A DNA stretch of 6,172 nt from Oscillospiraceae bacterium (GCA_024690695.1 JAILOS010000123.1:1-6172), one strand, 5' to 3'; positions 1 to 5,798 are shown, counted from the first letter of the stretch. Translations and numbers: made by a program. Notes: a model not told the origin generated them from the sequence alone.

Positions 1-251
1 GGGCCGGCCGGCTTTTTCAGCAGGCCCAGCGCGTCGAGCAGGCCGGCGCGGCGGGGAGAAGCGGACGCGGGCTCGGCAGCTTCGGCCGGTTCGGGCGCTT
101 CCTCGGGCTCGGCGGCGAAGGTGTCCTCAAAGGCGAGCTGCGCCGGCGTGACGGCGGGCTCTTCCCGGCGGGCGACGTCCGCCCCCTCGTAGGTGTCGTC
201 CTCGTCGTCGTAAGGCTGCGTTAATTTTTTGAGTTCGTCCAGGAAGCCCAT
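1..251 (-). CDS. sepF: Cell division protein SepF, N-terminal part (runs off the window)
   Basis: SepF anchors the FtsZ ring to the membrane and bundles FtsZ filaments in Gram-positive bacteria. Only the first 83 codons are inside the window. The product starts MGFLDELKKL, the short amphipathic membrane-binding helix typical of SepF. An acidic stretch (YDDEDD, residues 14-19) and a long Ala/Glu/Pro-rich linker to about residue 68 follow. The conserved FtsZ-binding globular domain would lie beyond position 1. The ATG at 251-249 is chosen because GGAGGG (263-258) lies 6 nt upstream and the helix begins there. Only 13 nt separate it from the yggS stop, an order (yggS/ylmE then sepF/ylmF) common in Firmicutes. 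It may be driven both from the hfq-yggS unit and from the promoter inside yggS. The call rests on the N-terminus and gene order, since the diagnostic domain is not visible. Confidence 0.82.
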   Translation of the reverse strand, partial: MGFLDELKKLTQPYDDEDDTYEGADVARREEPAVTPAQLAFEDTFAAEPEEAPEPAEAAEPASASPRRAGLLDALGLLKKPAG

Positions 252-264
252 GGCGTTCCCTCCG

Positions 265-972
265 TCAAGCGAGATGTTCCGGCTGCGGGCGCCGGCCGAA
301 GATCGCCGTGCCCACGCGTACCAGATTGGAGCCGCAGGCGATCGCGAGCTCGAAATCGCCGCTCATGCCCATAGACAGAAAGTCCATAGAGCTATTATCG
401 TATTTTTTTCGCCCGATGTCAACAAAAAGTCGTTCCATTTTTGTAAAATACTGTCGAAGCGCGCGCTCGTCGGCCGCGGCGGGCGGGATCGCCATCAGGC
501 CGCGCACGCGCAGGTGCGAAAGCCCGGCGGCGCTCTCGAGCGCTTCGTCCAGATCCTCCGGCGCGAAGCCGGATTTCTGCGGCTCGCGTCCGACGTTGAC
601 CTCCAGCAGCAGATCCTGCGTGAGGCCGCGCGCCGCGGCGCAGCGGTCGATCAGGCGCAGCAGCTCGACGTCGTCGGCCCCGTGGATCAGCGAGACCCTG
701 CCGACGATCTGGCGGACCTTGTTTTTCTGCAGGTGGCCGATGAAATGCAGCGGCGCGCCCTCGTAGGCGCCCTGCTCCAGCTTCTGCAGCAGCTCCTGCA
801 CGCGGTTTTCGCCGCAGGCGTCCACGCCCGCGGCCACGGCCTCGCGCACGCGCGAGGCGTCGTTCATCTTGCTCGCGGCGACCAGCGCGATCTCCTCCGG
901 TCTGCGTCCGGCGGCCAGCGCCGCCTTTTCCATGCGCTCGCGCACGCGGAGCACGTTTTCCCGAATGGTCAT
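265..972 (-). CDS. yggS: YggS/YlmE family PLP homeostasis protein
   Basis: This is a cytoplasmic PLP-binding protein of the YggS/PROSC (COG0325) family. It has an alanine-racemase-like fold type III barrel, no established catalytic activity, and a role in vitamin B6 and amino-acid homeostasis. The 235-residue product has normal family length. Visible hallmarks are the PLP-lysine segment ALVAASKMN (Lys35), GENRVQE (54-60), HFIGHLQKNKVR (76-87), LLLEVNVG, SMGMSGDF (200-207) and the phosphate-binding GSNLVRVGTAIFG (214-226). The ATG at 972-970 is supported by AGAGG (985-981) 8 nt upstream and by homology from the first residues. It lies 69 nt after hfq and 13 nt before sepF. The codons for residues about 174-197 are strikingly AT-rich (positions 381-450 are about 33% GC) and embed a promoter, although the amino acids there follow the family. 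Confidence 0.95.
   Translation of the reverse strand: MTIRENVLRVRERMEKAALAAGRRPEEIALVAASKMNDASRVREAVAAGVDACGENRVQELLQKLEQGAYEGAPLHFIGHLQKNKVRQIVGRVSLIHGADDVELLRLIDRCAAARGLTQDLLLEVNVGREPQKSGFAPEDLDEALESAAGLSHLRVRGLMAIPPAAADERALRQYFTKMERLFVDIGRKKYDNSSMDFLSMGMSGDFELAIACGSNLVRVGTAIFGRRPQPEHLA
394..422 (-). promoter_or_regulatory. Near-consensus sigma-A promoter inside yggS, facing sepF
   Basis: On the minus strand TTGACA (422-417, a 6/6 match to the -35 consensus) is followed by exactly 17 nt and then GATAAT (399-394, 5/6 to TATAAT). The flanking DNA is AT-rich, with A/T tracts upstream around 430-450 that could act as an UP element. The predicted start, about 386-388, would give a leader of about 136 nt ahead of sepF. 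The elements are seen directly; activity is inferred. No other site found in the window matches the consensus as well. Confidence 0.72.
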
Positions 973-989
973 GGCGATTGCCTCTTTCC

Positions 990-1030
990 CCGGTCTCCGG
1001 CCGGTTTTTCTTTTCCCGTCCGGAGACCGG
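990..1030 (-). promoter_or_regulatory. 11-bp hairpin with purine-rich loop between hfq and yggS
   Basis: Perfect inverted repeat CCGGTCTCCGG (1030-1020) and CCGGAGACCGG (1000-990) flank a 19-nt loop containing GGGAAAAGAAAAA. The 3' arm ends 4 nt before the AGAGG ribosome binding site of yggS. No U-tract follows on either strand, so it does not look like an intrinsic terminator. An alternative pairing of CCGGCCGG (1034-1027 with 1004-997) overlaps it. Likely roles are mRNA stabilisation, processing, or control of yggS translation; none is shown by the sequence. Confidence 0.6.
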
Positions 1031-1041
1031 CCGGGAGCGGA

Positions 1042-1269
1042 TCAGAGCTCGGCGTCCAGCGGGACGCTCTTCGGCGGCACCACGGTGGAGATCGCGTGCT
1101 TGTAGATCAGCTGCTGTTTTCCGTCGCTCTCGAGAACGACGGTGAAGCTGTCGAAGCCGCGCACCACCCCGTGGAGCTGAAAGCCGTTCATCAGAAACAT
1201 CGTGATCACCCAGCGCTCGCGCCGGGCCAGGTTGAGGAACAGGTCCTGAAGGTTCTGCGGTTTTTGCAT
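1042..1269 (-). CDS. hfq: RNA chaperone Hfq
   Basis: Hfq forms a hexameric Sm-like ring that binds small RNAs and mRNAs in the cytoplasm and promotes their pairing. The 75-residue product carries the Sm1 motif (about residues 20-47, with [10 protein letters not shown]) and the Sm2 motif [10 protein letters not shown] (56-65). Proximal-face residues Gln8, Asp40, Phe42, Lys57 and His58 are present. The rim reads RRER at 16-19, as in Escherichia coli. The C-terminal tail is short (about 10 residues). The ATG at 1269-1267 is preferred because AAAGGAG (1284-1278) sits 8 nt upstream; the in-frame ATG at 1320 would add 17 residues unlike the family. A terminator precedes it and a candidate promoter lies in the gap, so it probably heads a new transcript that continues into yggS. 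In clostridia hfq is often near mutS, as here. Confidence 0.97.
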   Translation of the reverse strand: MQKPQNLQDLFLNLARRERWVITMFLMNGFQLHGVVRGFDSFTVVLESDGKQQLIYKHAISTVVPPKSVPLDAEL

Positions 1270-1318
1270 ACTCTCTTCTCCTTTATGTGCATTCCCCGCC
1301 GGAACGGGTAAGCCCATC

Positions 1319-1348
1319 ATAATCTGGAGAGAGGGCGGATTCTGTCGA
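1319..1348 (-). promoter_or_regulatory. Candidate promoter for hfq
   Basis: TCGACA (1348-1343, 5/6 to the -35 consensus) is followed after 18 nt by GATTAT (1324-1319, 4/6). An overlapping TATGAT (1321-1316) is a better -10 but would need a 21-nt spacer. The site lies just after the terminator T-tract and about 45 nt before the hfq ribosome binding site, where a promoter is expected. Matches are moderate, so the exact boxes are uncertain. Confidence 0.4.
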
Positions 1349-1350
1349 AG

Positions 1351-1378
1351 AAAAAACGCGCGATGAAAATTGCGCGCC
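1351..1378 (-). terminator. Probable intrinsic terminator after trmO
   Basis: On the minus strand CGCGC (1376-1372) pairs with GCGCG (1361-1357) around a 10-nt AU-rich loop, extended by two possible G-U pairs, and is followed directly by TTTTTT (1356-1351). The stem is short but all GC. It sits 34 nt beyond the trmO stop, so it would end the mutS-CPBP-trmO operon and separate it from hfq. A 10-nt palindrome, CCGGGCCCGG (1386-1377), lies just upstream and may add to the fold. Confidence 0.62.
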
Positions 1379-1411
1379 GGGCCCGGAACGGACGGCCGCG
1401 GAGGCGCGGGC

Positions 1412-2107
1412 TCAGGGCGAGCCGGGATCGCTCCGTTCCGCGCTCAGCAGGCGCAGAGCCTCGCCGTCGGCGGCGAAGCGGACCTCGAAGCCCGCGAAGC
1501 GCAGGGCGTAGACGCGCGAGGGGTCCTTCTGATAGCGCGGGCGGGGGTCCTGCGCCAGCACGCCGAGGAGCGCGGCGCGCTTGTCCGCCGGGAAGCGGTC
1601 GAGCGCGCCGGGCGCGATCTCCACGCGCAGGGGCTGTTCCGCCGCCGGGGCGAAGCCGCCGCGCGCGTCGCTCTTCGCGTCCGCGTAGGGCAGATAGGGC
1701 TTGATGTCGAAGATCGGCGTGCCGTCCATCAGGTCGGCTCCGGCGACCAGCAGCACCGGACCGCGCCCGCCGCCGCGCTCGACGCCGAGCAGGCGCACGC
1801 AGCTCAGGCCCAGGCCGTTCGGCCGGAAGGGCGAGCGCGTGGCGAACACGCCCATCCGCTCGTTGCCGCCCAGCCGCGGCGGCCGCACCGTGGGCGACCA
1901 GCCCTCGCGCAGCGTTTCGGAAAACTGCCAGATCAGCCAGAGGTGCGAAAACGCCTCGATGCCGCGCAGCGCGTCCTCGCTGCGGAATTCCGGCTCGAAC
2001 ACGACGCGCCCGACCAGCGCCTCGACGAGGCCCGCCTGGCGCGGGATACCGAACTTGTCGGGAAAATCGCTCTCCATGCGCGCGATCGCGCGCAGCGTCG
2101 CCTCCAT
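1412..2107 (-). CDS. trmO: tRNA (N6-threonylcarbamoyladenosine37-N6)-methyltransferase TrmO
   Basis: TrmO (TsaA/YaeB, UPF0066) uses S-adenosylmethionine to methylate t6A at position 37 of threonine tRNA, giving m6t6A, which modestly improves decoding. The 231-residue product shows the family signature in order: [16 protein letters not shown] (14-29), [12 protein letters not shown] (51-62), [20 protein letters not shown] (76-95) with PNGLGLS following, [19 protein letters not shown] (125-143) and, in the C-terminal domain, [10 protein letters not shown] (195-204). The frame stays open far upstream, but the ATG at 2107-2105 is chosen because the IxxMESDF strand typical of the family starts there and GGGGTGA, overlapping the upstream stop, supplies the ribosome binding site. 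It lies 5 nt after the CPBP gene, so translational coupling is likely. The segment 144-160 is Ala/Gly-rich and looks family-variable. Confidence 0.94.
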   Translation of the reverse strand: MEATLRAIARMESDFPDKFGIPRQAGLVEALVGRVVFEPEFRSEDALRGIEAFSHLWLIWQFSETLREGWSPTVRPPRLGGNERMGVFATRSPFRPNGLGLSCVRLLGVERGGGRGPVLLVAGADLMDGTPIFDIKPYLPYADAKSDARGGFAPAAEQPLRVEIAPGALDRFPADKRAALLGVLAQDPRPRYQKDPSRVYALRFAGFEVRFAADGEALRLLSAERSDPGSP

Positions 2108-2112
2108 CGCGC

Positions 2113-2802
2113 TCACCCCGCTCTGATCGAGAACAGCGCGACGGCGTTCAGGAGCATGTGCAGAAACACCGCGCCCCAGATGGAATCGCTCCGCTCGTAG
2201 GCCCGGGCCAGCGCGATCGCCGGCGGCAGATACAGCAGGCCGTACAAAAGCTGCCGGGGATCCTCGAGCGCGTAGCCCCAGACGTGATAGAGCGCGAACA
2301 GCAGCGCGCTGACGGTATAGGCCAGCGGGCGGCTTTTTCGGCGCAGCAGGCCGAAGATCCCGGCCCGGAAAAGGCCCTCCTCGACGATTGGGGCCAGCAG
2401 CACGATCATCGCGGCGCTGCGGGCAAAGTCGTCCTGCGCCATTTCGATCACGCTCTCGTTGTTGCCGCCGCTGCCGGCAAAGCCGAGGGCCTGCAGCAGC
2501 AGACCGGCCAGGAGCTCGCCGATCCAGGCGATCCAGTAGCCGATGAAGACGTTGCTCAGCAGGCGCAGAGGCTCGTCGCAGAGCCTGTCGAAGTCGCGGC
2601 GGAAGAAGCGCCGCAGCGCCAGCAGCATATAGGCCGCGCCGATCACGTAGACCAGCAGCTCGCCCACGGCGTCGGACACGAGGCCGAAATGAAGACACAC
2701 GGCCATCAGCACCGGCAGCAGCAGCACGTGCACCGGCAGCCATACCAGCGCGGCGACGGCCTCGCCCCTGCCGAGGCGGCTCGTCATCTCCCGGTTTTCC
2801 AC
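2113..2802 (-). CDS. CPBP family intramembrane glutamic endopeptidase (Rce1/Abi type)
   Basis: This is a multi-spanning membrane protein with the three CPBP (PF02517) motifs: EEGLFR (141-146, Glu141, Glu142 and Arg146), FALYH (169-173, with His173) and HMLLN (215-219, His215 and Asn219). These match the catalytic residues of Rce1-like intramembrane proteases. About seven hydrophobic stretches are visible, near residues 15-40, 47-64, 84-107, 130-152, 160-177, 186-201 and 208-226. Bacterial members process peptides or act in immunity to bacteriocins, but the substrate cannot be read from sequence. The start is taken as the GTG at 2802-2800, 1 nt after the mutS stop, with AGGGG 5 nt upstream inside the mutS end. 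The ATG at 2787-2785, five codons later, is a real alternative. No bacteriocin genes are in view, so a housekeeping role is as likely as immunity. Confidence 0.88.
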   Translation of the reverse strand: MENREMTSRLGRGEAVAALVWLPVHVLLLPVLMAVCLHFGLVSDAVGELLVYVIGAAYMLLALRRFFRRDFDRLCDEPLRLLSNVFIGYWIAWIGELLAGLLLQALGFAGSGGNNESVIEMAQDDFARSAAMIVLLAPIVEEGLFRAGIFGLLRRKSRPLAYTVSALLFALYHVWGYALEDPRQLLYGLLYLPPAIALARAYERSDSIWGAVFLHMLLNAVALFSIRAG

Positions 2803-2803
2803 C

Positions 2804-5407
2804 TCAGCCCCTCGCTTTCTTCTGCAGCTCGCTGAGCAGGTTCAGCGCCTCGATCGGCGTGAGGCTGTTCAGATCGGTTTTCAGAAGCTGGCGGCGCACC
2901 TCGTCGGCGCCGACGTCGGACAGGCTGAGCTGGGCCTCGCGCTGCGGCGCGCTCGAGCGGATCGGGGCCGGGGCCTCGGTCAGCTCGCGCAGATAACCCT
3001 TCGCCTTGCCGATCACGGCGTCCGGCAGGCCGGCCAGCTTTGCGACCTCGATGCCGTAGCTCTCGTCGGCCGAGCCGGGGACGATCTTGCGCAGGAAGAC
3101 CAGCGTGCCGCCCTGCTTTTTGGCGGTGATGACGTAGTTGCGCACGCCGGGGACGCGCCCCTCGAGCGCGGAGAGCTCGTGATAGTGCGTGGCGAACATG
3201 GTCTTGGCGCCGCAGCGGCGCTTGTCCGCGCAGTATTCCAGCACGGCGCGGGCGATGGCCATGCCGTCGAAGGTCGAGGTCCCGCGGCCGATCTCGTCGA
3301 GGATCAGCAGCGAGGCGGGCGTGGCGCGGCGCAGGATCTCGGCCACCTCGGTCATCTCCACCATGAAGGTGGACTGACCGGCGGCCAGGTCGTCCGAAGC
3401 GCCGATGCGCGTGAAGATGCGGTCCACGACGCCGATCACGGCGCTCTTCGCGGGCACGAAGGAGCCGATCTGCGCCATCAGCACGATCAGCGCGGTCTGG
3501 CGCATATAGGTGGATTTGCCGGCCATGTTCGGGCCGGTGACGATCGCCGTGCGGTCGTCGCGGTCGTCGAGCAGGGTGTCGTTGGGCACGAAGGGCACGT
3601 CGCGCAGCGTCTGCTCCACGACGGGGTGGCGGCCCTCGACGATCTGAAGCTGCCGCGAGGTGTCCACCTCGGGCATCGTGTAGTTGCTGCGCACGGCGGT
3701 CTCAGCCAGCGAGCAGAACACGTCCAGCCGTGCCACGGCCTCGGCGGCGGCCTGCACGCGCTCCACCTGCGAGGCGACCTCGTCGCGCAGGCGGCAGAAG
3801 ATGCGGTATTCCAGCTCGTTGAGCCGCTCGCGCGCGGTCAGCAGCTTCGTTTCGAGCTCCTTGAGCTCGGGCGTGAAATAGCGCTCGCCGCCGACGAGGG
3901 TCTGCTTGCGGATATAGTCGGCGGGCAGCTCCGTCTCGCCGGCCGAGCGGGGGATCTCGATATAATAGCCGAACACGCGGTTGTAGCCGAGCTTGAGCTT
4001 TTTCAGGCCCGTGCGCTCGCGCTCGCGCGTCTCGAGCTCGGCAATCAGCCGGGCGCCGTTGTCACGCAGCTCGCGCAGCTCGTCCACCTCGCGGTCGTAG
4101 CCGCTGCGCAGAATGCCGCCCTCGCGGATCGAAAACGGGGGATCCTCGTCCAGCGCGATGTCGATGTGCGCGTGCAGGTCGCGCAGCGTGTCCATCGCGG
4201 CGATCTCGCGCAGCGCCGCCGACTGAACGGGCGCGAGCTGCTCCGTCAGGCGCGGCAGGGCCTCGCAGCAGGCGCAGAGCGCGCGCAGGTCGCGTCCGCC
4301 GGCGCTGCCGGTGACGGCGCGGCCGACGAGCCGCTGCATGTCGCTGATCCCGCGCAGGATCTCCATCAGCTCTCCGCGGCGCACCTGATCGGCGCTCAGC
4401 TCCTGCACCGCCGCGAGGCGCCGCCGGATCGCCACCGCGCTCAGCAGCGGCCGCTCGATCCAGGCGCGCAGCATCCGTCCGCCCATCGGCGTGCGGGTCT
4501 TGTCCAGCACCCAGAGCAGGCTGCCGCGCTTTTCGCCGCTGCGCAGCGACTCGGTCAGCTCCAGGCTGCGCCGGGCGTTCCAGTCCAGCTCCATATAGCG
4601 CCCGCCCGAGAAGACGTCGAGGCGGGAAATGTGGCTCAGGTCGAATTTCTGCGTGTCCGCCAGATAGCGCAGCAGCGCGCCGCAGGCGCAGACCGCCGCC
4701 GGGCTGTCGCCGAGGCCGGCCTCGGCGGGGTCGGCATAGCCGAAGCGGCGGCACAGCAGCTCGGCGCAGGGCTCATAGGCGAAGGTCAGGCCGCTGACCT
4801 CGGGCATCGCGCTCAGGCGCAGCGTCAGAAAGTCGCGGATCTCGGCGCAGGCCTCCGCGCCGGGCGACAGCAGCACCTCGCGCGGCGAAAAGCGGCCCAG
4901 CTCGTTGACGAGGTGATCCGCGCCGTCCGAGGCGAAGCCGGCGCAGCAGAACTCGCCGGTGCTGAGGTCGCAGAAGGCGGCGCCGCCCTCGCCTTCGCGC
5001 CCGACGAAGAGGGAGGCGATATAGTTGGAGCGCTTCTCCTCGAGCATCGAGCCGTCGGTCACGGTGCCGGGGGTGATGATGCGGATGATGTCGCGCTTGA
5101 CGAGTCCCTTCGCCAGCGCCGGGTCCTCGGTCTGCTCGCAGATCGCCACCTTGTAGCCCTTTGCGATCAGCCGGGCGATATATCCCTCGGCGCTGTGGTA
5201 GGGCACGCCGCACATCGGCGTGCGCTCTTCGGGATCCTCGACGGCGCGGTCGCGCGTCGTCAGCGCAAGGTCCAGCTCGCGCGAGGCGATTTTGGCGTCC
5301 TCGTCGAACATCTCGTAGAAGTCGCCCAGGCGGAAAAACAGCAGACAATCCGGCGCCTGCCGCTTGATCTCCAGATATTGCCGCTTCATCGGCGTAAGCT
5401 CAGCCAT
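2804..5407 (-). CDS. mutS: DNA mismatch repair protein MutS
   Basis: MutS binds mispaired bases as a dimer and, on ATP exchange, becomes a sliding clamp that recruits MutL. The 867-residue product has family-normal length. Domain I carries the mismatch-reading GDFYEMF (Phe30, Glu32). The connector, lever and clamp regions cover about 120-560, with the clamp motif LKLGYNRVFGYYIEIP (471-486). The ATPase holds Walker A GPNMAGKST (625-633), the composite-site loop SDDLAAGQSTFMVEM (671-685), Walker B LLILDEIGRGTSTFDG (700-715), ATHYHEL (739-745) and DESYGIEVAKLAGLP (781-795). QLSLS at 826-830 resembles a beta-clamp motif but lacks its final Phe. The ATG at 5407-5405 (MAELTPMKRQYLEIK) matches family starts. 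It has no nearby Shine-Dalgarno sequence; an in-frame ATG at 5434 would add nine residues encoded by a repeat. It is first in a tight operon with the CPBP gene and trmO. Confidence 0.97.
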   Translation of the reverse strand: MAELTPMKRQYLEIKRQAPDCLLFFRLGDFYEMFDEDAKIASRELDLALTTRDRAVEDPEERTPMCGVPYHSAEGYIARLIAKGYKVAICEQTEDPALAKGLVKRDIIRIITPGTVTDGSMLEEKRSNYIASLFVGREGEGGAAFCDLSTGEFCCAGFASDGADHLVNELGRFSPREVLLSPGAEACAEIRDFLTLRLSAMPEVSGLTFAYEPCAELLCRRFGYADPAEAGLGDSPAAVCACGALLRYLADTQKFDLSHISRLDVFSGGRYMELDWNARRSLELTESLRSGEKRGSLLWVLDKTRTPMGGRMLRAWIERPLLSAVAIRRRLAAVQELSADQVRRGELMEILRGISDMQRLVGRAVTGSAGGRDLRALCACCEALPRLTEQLAPVQSAALREIAAMDTLRDLHAHIDIALDEDPPFSIREGGILRSGYDREVDELRELRDNGARLIAELETRERERTGLKKLKLGYNRVFGYYIEIPRSAGETELPADYIRKQTLVGGERYFTPELKELETKLLTARERLNELEYRIFCRLRDEVASQVERVQAAAEAVARLDVFCSLAETAVRSNYTMPEVDTSRQLQIVEGRHPVVEQTLRDVPFVPNDTLLDDRDDRTAIVTGPNMAGKSTYMRQTALIVLMAQIGSFVPAKSAVIGVVDRIFTRIGASDDLAAGQSTFMVEMTEVAEILRRATPASLLILDEIGRGTSTFDGMAIARAVLEYCADKRRCGAKTMFATHYHELSALEGRVPGVRNYVITAKKQGGTLVFLRKIVPGSADESYGIEVAKLAGLPDAVIGKAKGYLRELTEAPAPIRSSAPQREAQLSLSDVGADEVRRQLLKTDLNSLTPIEALNLLSELQKKARG

Positions 5408-5411
5408 GAAA

Positions 5412-5439
5412 ATTCGGAATTCGGGATTCGGCATTCGGA
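5412..5439. repeat. Four-copy heptamer tandem repeat ATTCGGN upstream of mutS
   Basis: ATTCGG recurs at 5412, 5419, 5426 and 5433, an exact 7-bp period, with the seventh base A, G, C and A. The run ends 5 nt before the mutS ATG (5407) and lies between it and the only strong Shine-Dalgarno sequence. Read on the minus strand it supplies an extra in-frame ATG at 5434. Confidence 0.92.
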
Positions 5440-5454
5440 ATTTTATCTTCCGAA
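5434..5454. repeat. Small inverted repeat in the mutS leader
   Basis: TTCGGAA (5434-5440) and TTCCGAA (5448-5454) are a perfect 7-bp inverted repeat with a 7-nt AT-rich loop. The hairpin abuts the heptamer repeat and covers the first base of the alternative ATG at 5434, so in RNA it could hide that start. Function is unknown. Confidence 0.55.
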
Positions 5455-5467
5455 GCGAATCGGAATT

Positions 5468-5477
5468 CCCCTCCTTT
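5468..5477 (-). promoter_or_regulatory. Strong Shine-Dalgarno sequence displaced from mutS
   Basis: The minus strand reads AAAGGAGGGG here, the best ribosome binding site in this region. No ATG, GTG or TTG lies at normal spacing. The nearest ATG (5434) is 33 nt downstream and the expected mutS ATG (5407) is 60 nt downstream, with the inverted repeat and heptamer run between. It may be the original mutS ribosome binding site pushed away by repeat growth, or be used through RNA folding. Confidence 0.5.
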
Positions 5478-5544
5478 CCGGGAAACTTGCTGTGATAACG
5501 CTGGGGGGTACCGTCCGTTTTTCCGTATCGTCCGGGAGAGACCG

Positions 5545-5568
5545 CCGGATAATCCGGGATTGTCCCGG
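5545..5568. repeat. Two overlapping palindromes upstream of mutS
   Basis: CCGGAT-A-ATCCGG (5545-5557) overlaps CCGGGA-TTG-TCCCGG (5554-5568). Sharing the middle CCGG, they could form two mutually exclusive hairpins in RNA or a compound operator in DNA. No convincing promoter boxes are seen nearby on the minus strand, so a regulatory role is only a possibility. Confidence 0.45.
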
Positions 5569-5587
5569 CAGAGCCTTCGTCGCCTGC

Positions 5588-5610
5588 GGCGCCTCGGGAC
5601 GACAGGCGCC
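5588..5610. repeat. Inverted repeat GGCGCCT/AGGCGCC
   Basis: A perfect 7-bp inverted repeat (5588-5594 and 5604-5610) with a 9-nt loop lies 11 nt before the hairpin array. No T-tract follows on either strand. It may mark the array boundary or be a decayed module. Confidence 0.45.
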
Positions 5611-5621
5611 GGACTCGCCGC

Positions 5622-5642
5622 GGGCGACCGCAAGGGTCGCCC
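5622..5642. repeat. Array module A, copy 1
   Basis: A perfect 8-bp stem, GGGCGACC/GGTCGCCC, with loop GCAAG. It is followed by CTACGGGGTGAGGGCGAGG and the T-rich run at 5662-5673. Confidence 0.9.
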
Positions 5643-5673
5643 CTACGGGGTGAGGGCGAGGTTTTGGTTTTTT

Positions 5674-5751
5674 GTAGGGGACGGCGTCCTCGACGTCCCG
5701 TTGGTCGGACGATTGCCTTGCTTCAGGCGGGCGGCTGATAGCCGCCCCTAC
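5674..5751. repeat. Array module B, copy 1 (78 bp, terminal inverted repeats)
   Basis: It begins GTAGGGGACGGC and ends GCCGCCCCTAC, imperfect inverted ends differing by one base insertion. Inside are a bulged hairpin at 5678-5699 (GGGAC, GTC-CTC-GAC, GTCCC), a weak GCCT/AGGC stem at 5715-5728 and a strong GGGCGGCT-GAT-AGCCGCCC hairpin at 5729-5747. No room for a protein; it resembles a miniature inverted-repeat element. Confidence 0.85.
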
Positions 5752-5777
5752 GGGGTGAGGGCGAGGTTTTCGCAAGC

Positions 5778-5798
5778 GGGCGACCGCAAGGGTCGCCC
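5778..5798. repeat. Array module A, copy 2
   Basis: Identical to copy 1 across all 21 hairpin bases; the linker after it has diverged to GGGATTTGCGAACGC. Confidence 0.9.

Noticed and set aside
990..1030. Intrinsic terminator between hfq and yggS
   Set aside because: The stem is strong, but no U-tract follows it on the minus strand and the plus strand has no gene to terminate.
229..1311. A 360-codon open frame on the plus strand opposite yggS and hfq
   Set aside because: It lies antisense to two well-recognised genes, is rich in Arg/Ala/His/Gln as expected for a GC-rich shadow frame, and has no family motif.
1270..1320. Longer hfq starting at 1320
   Set aside because: AAAGGAG is correctly placed for the ATG at 1269, and the additional 17 residues do not resemble Hfq; the upstream ATG overlaps the candidate -10 box.
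2108..2743. Extended trmO frame reaching 2743
   Set aside because: The frame is open by chance opposite no stop codons but overlaps the CPBP gene on the same strand; TrmO homology begins at the ATG at 2107.
5408..5434. mutS starting at the upstream ATG (5434)
   Set aside because: The nine added residues come from the heptamer repeat, have no Shine-Dalgarno support and are not typical of MutS; it remains possible as a secondary start.
3179..5653. An 824-codon open frame on the plus strand opposite mutS
   Set aside because: It is the antisense shadow of mutS, low-complexity Ala/Gly/His/Gln-rich, with no recognisable domain; long antisense frames are common in GC-rich DNA.
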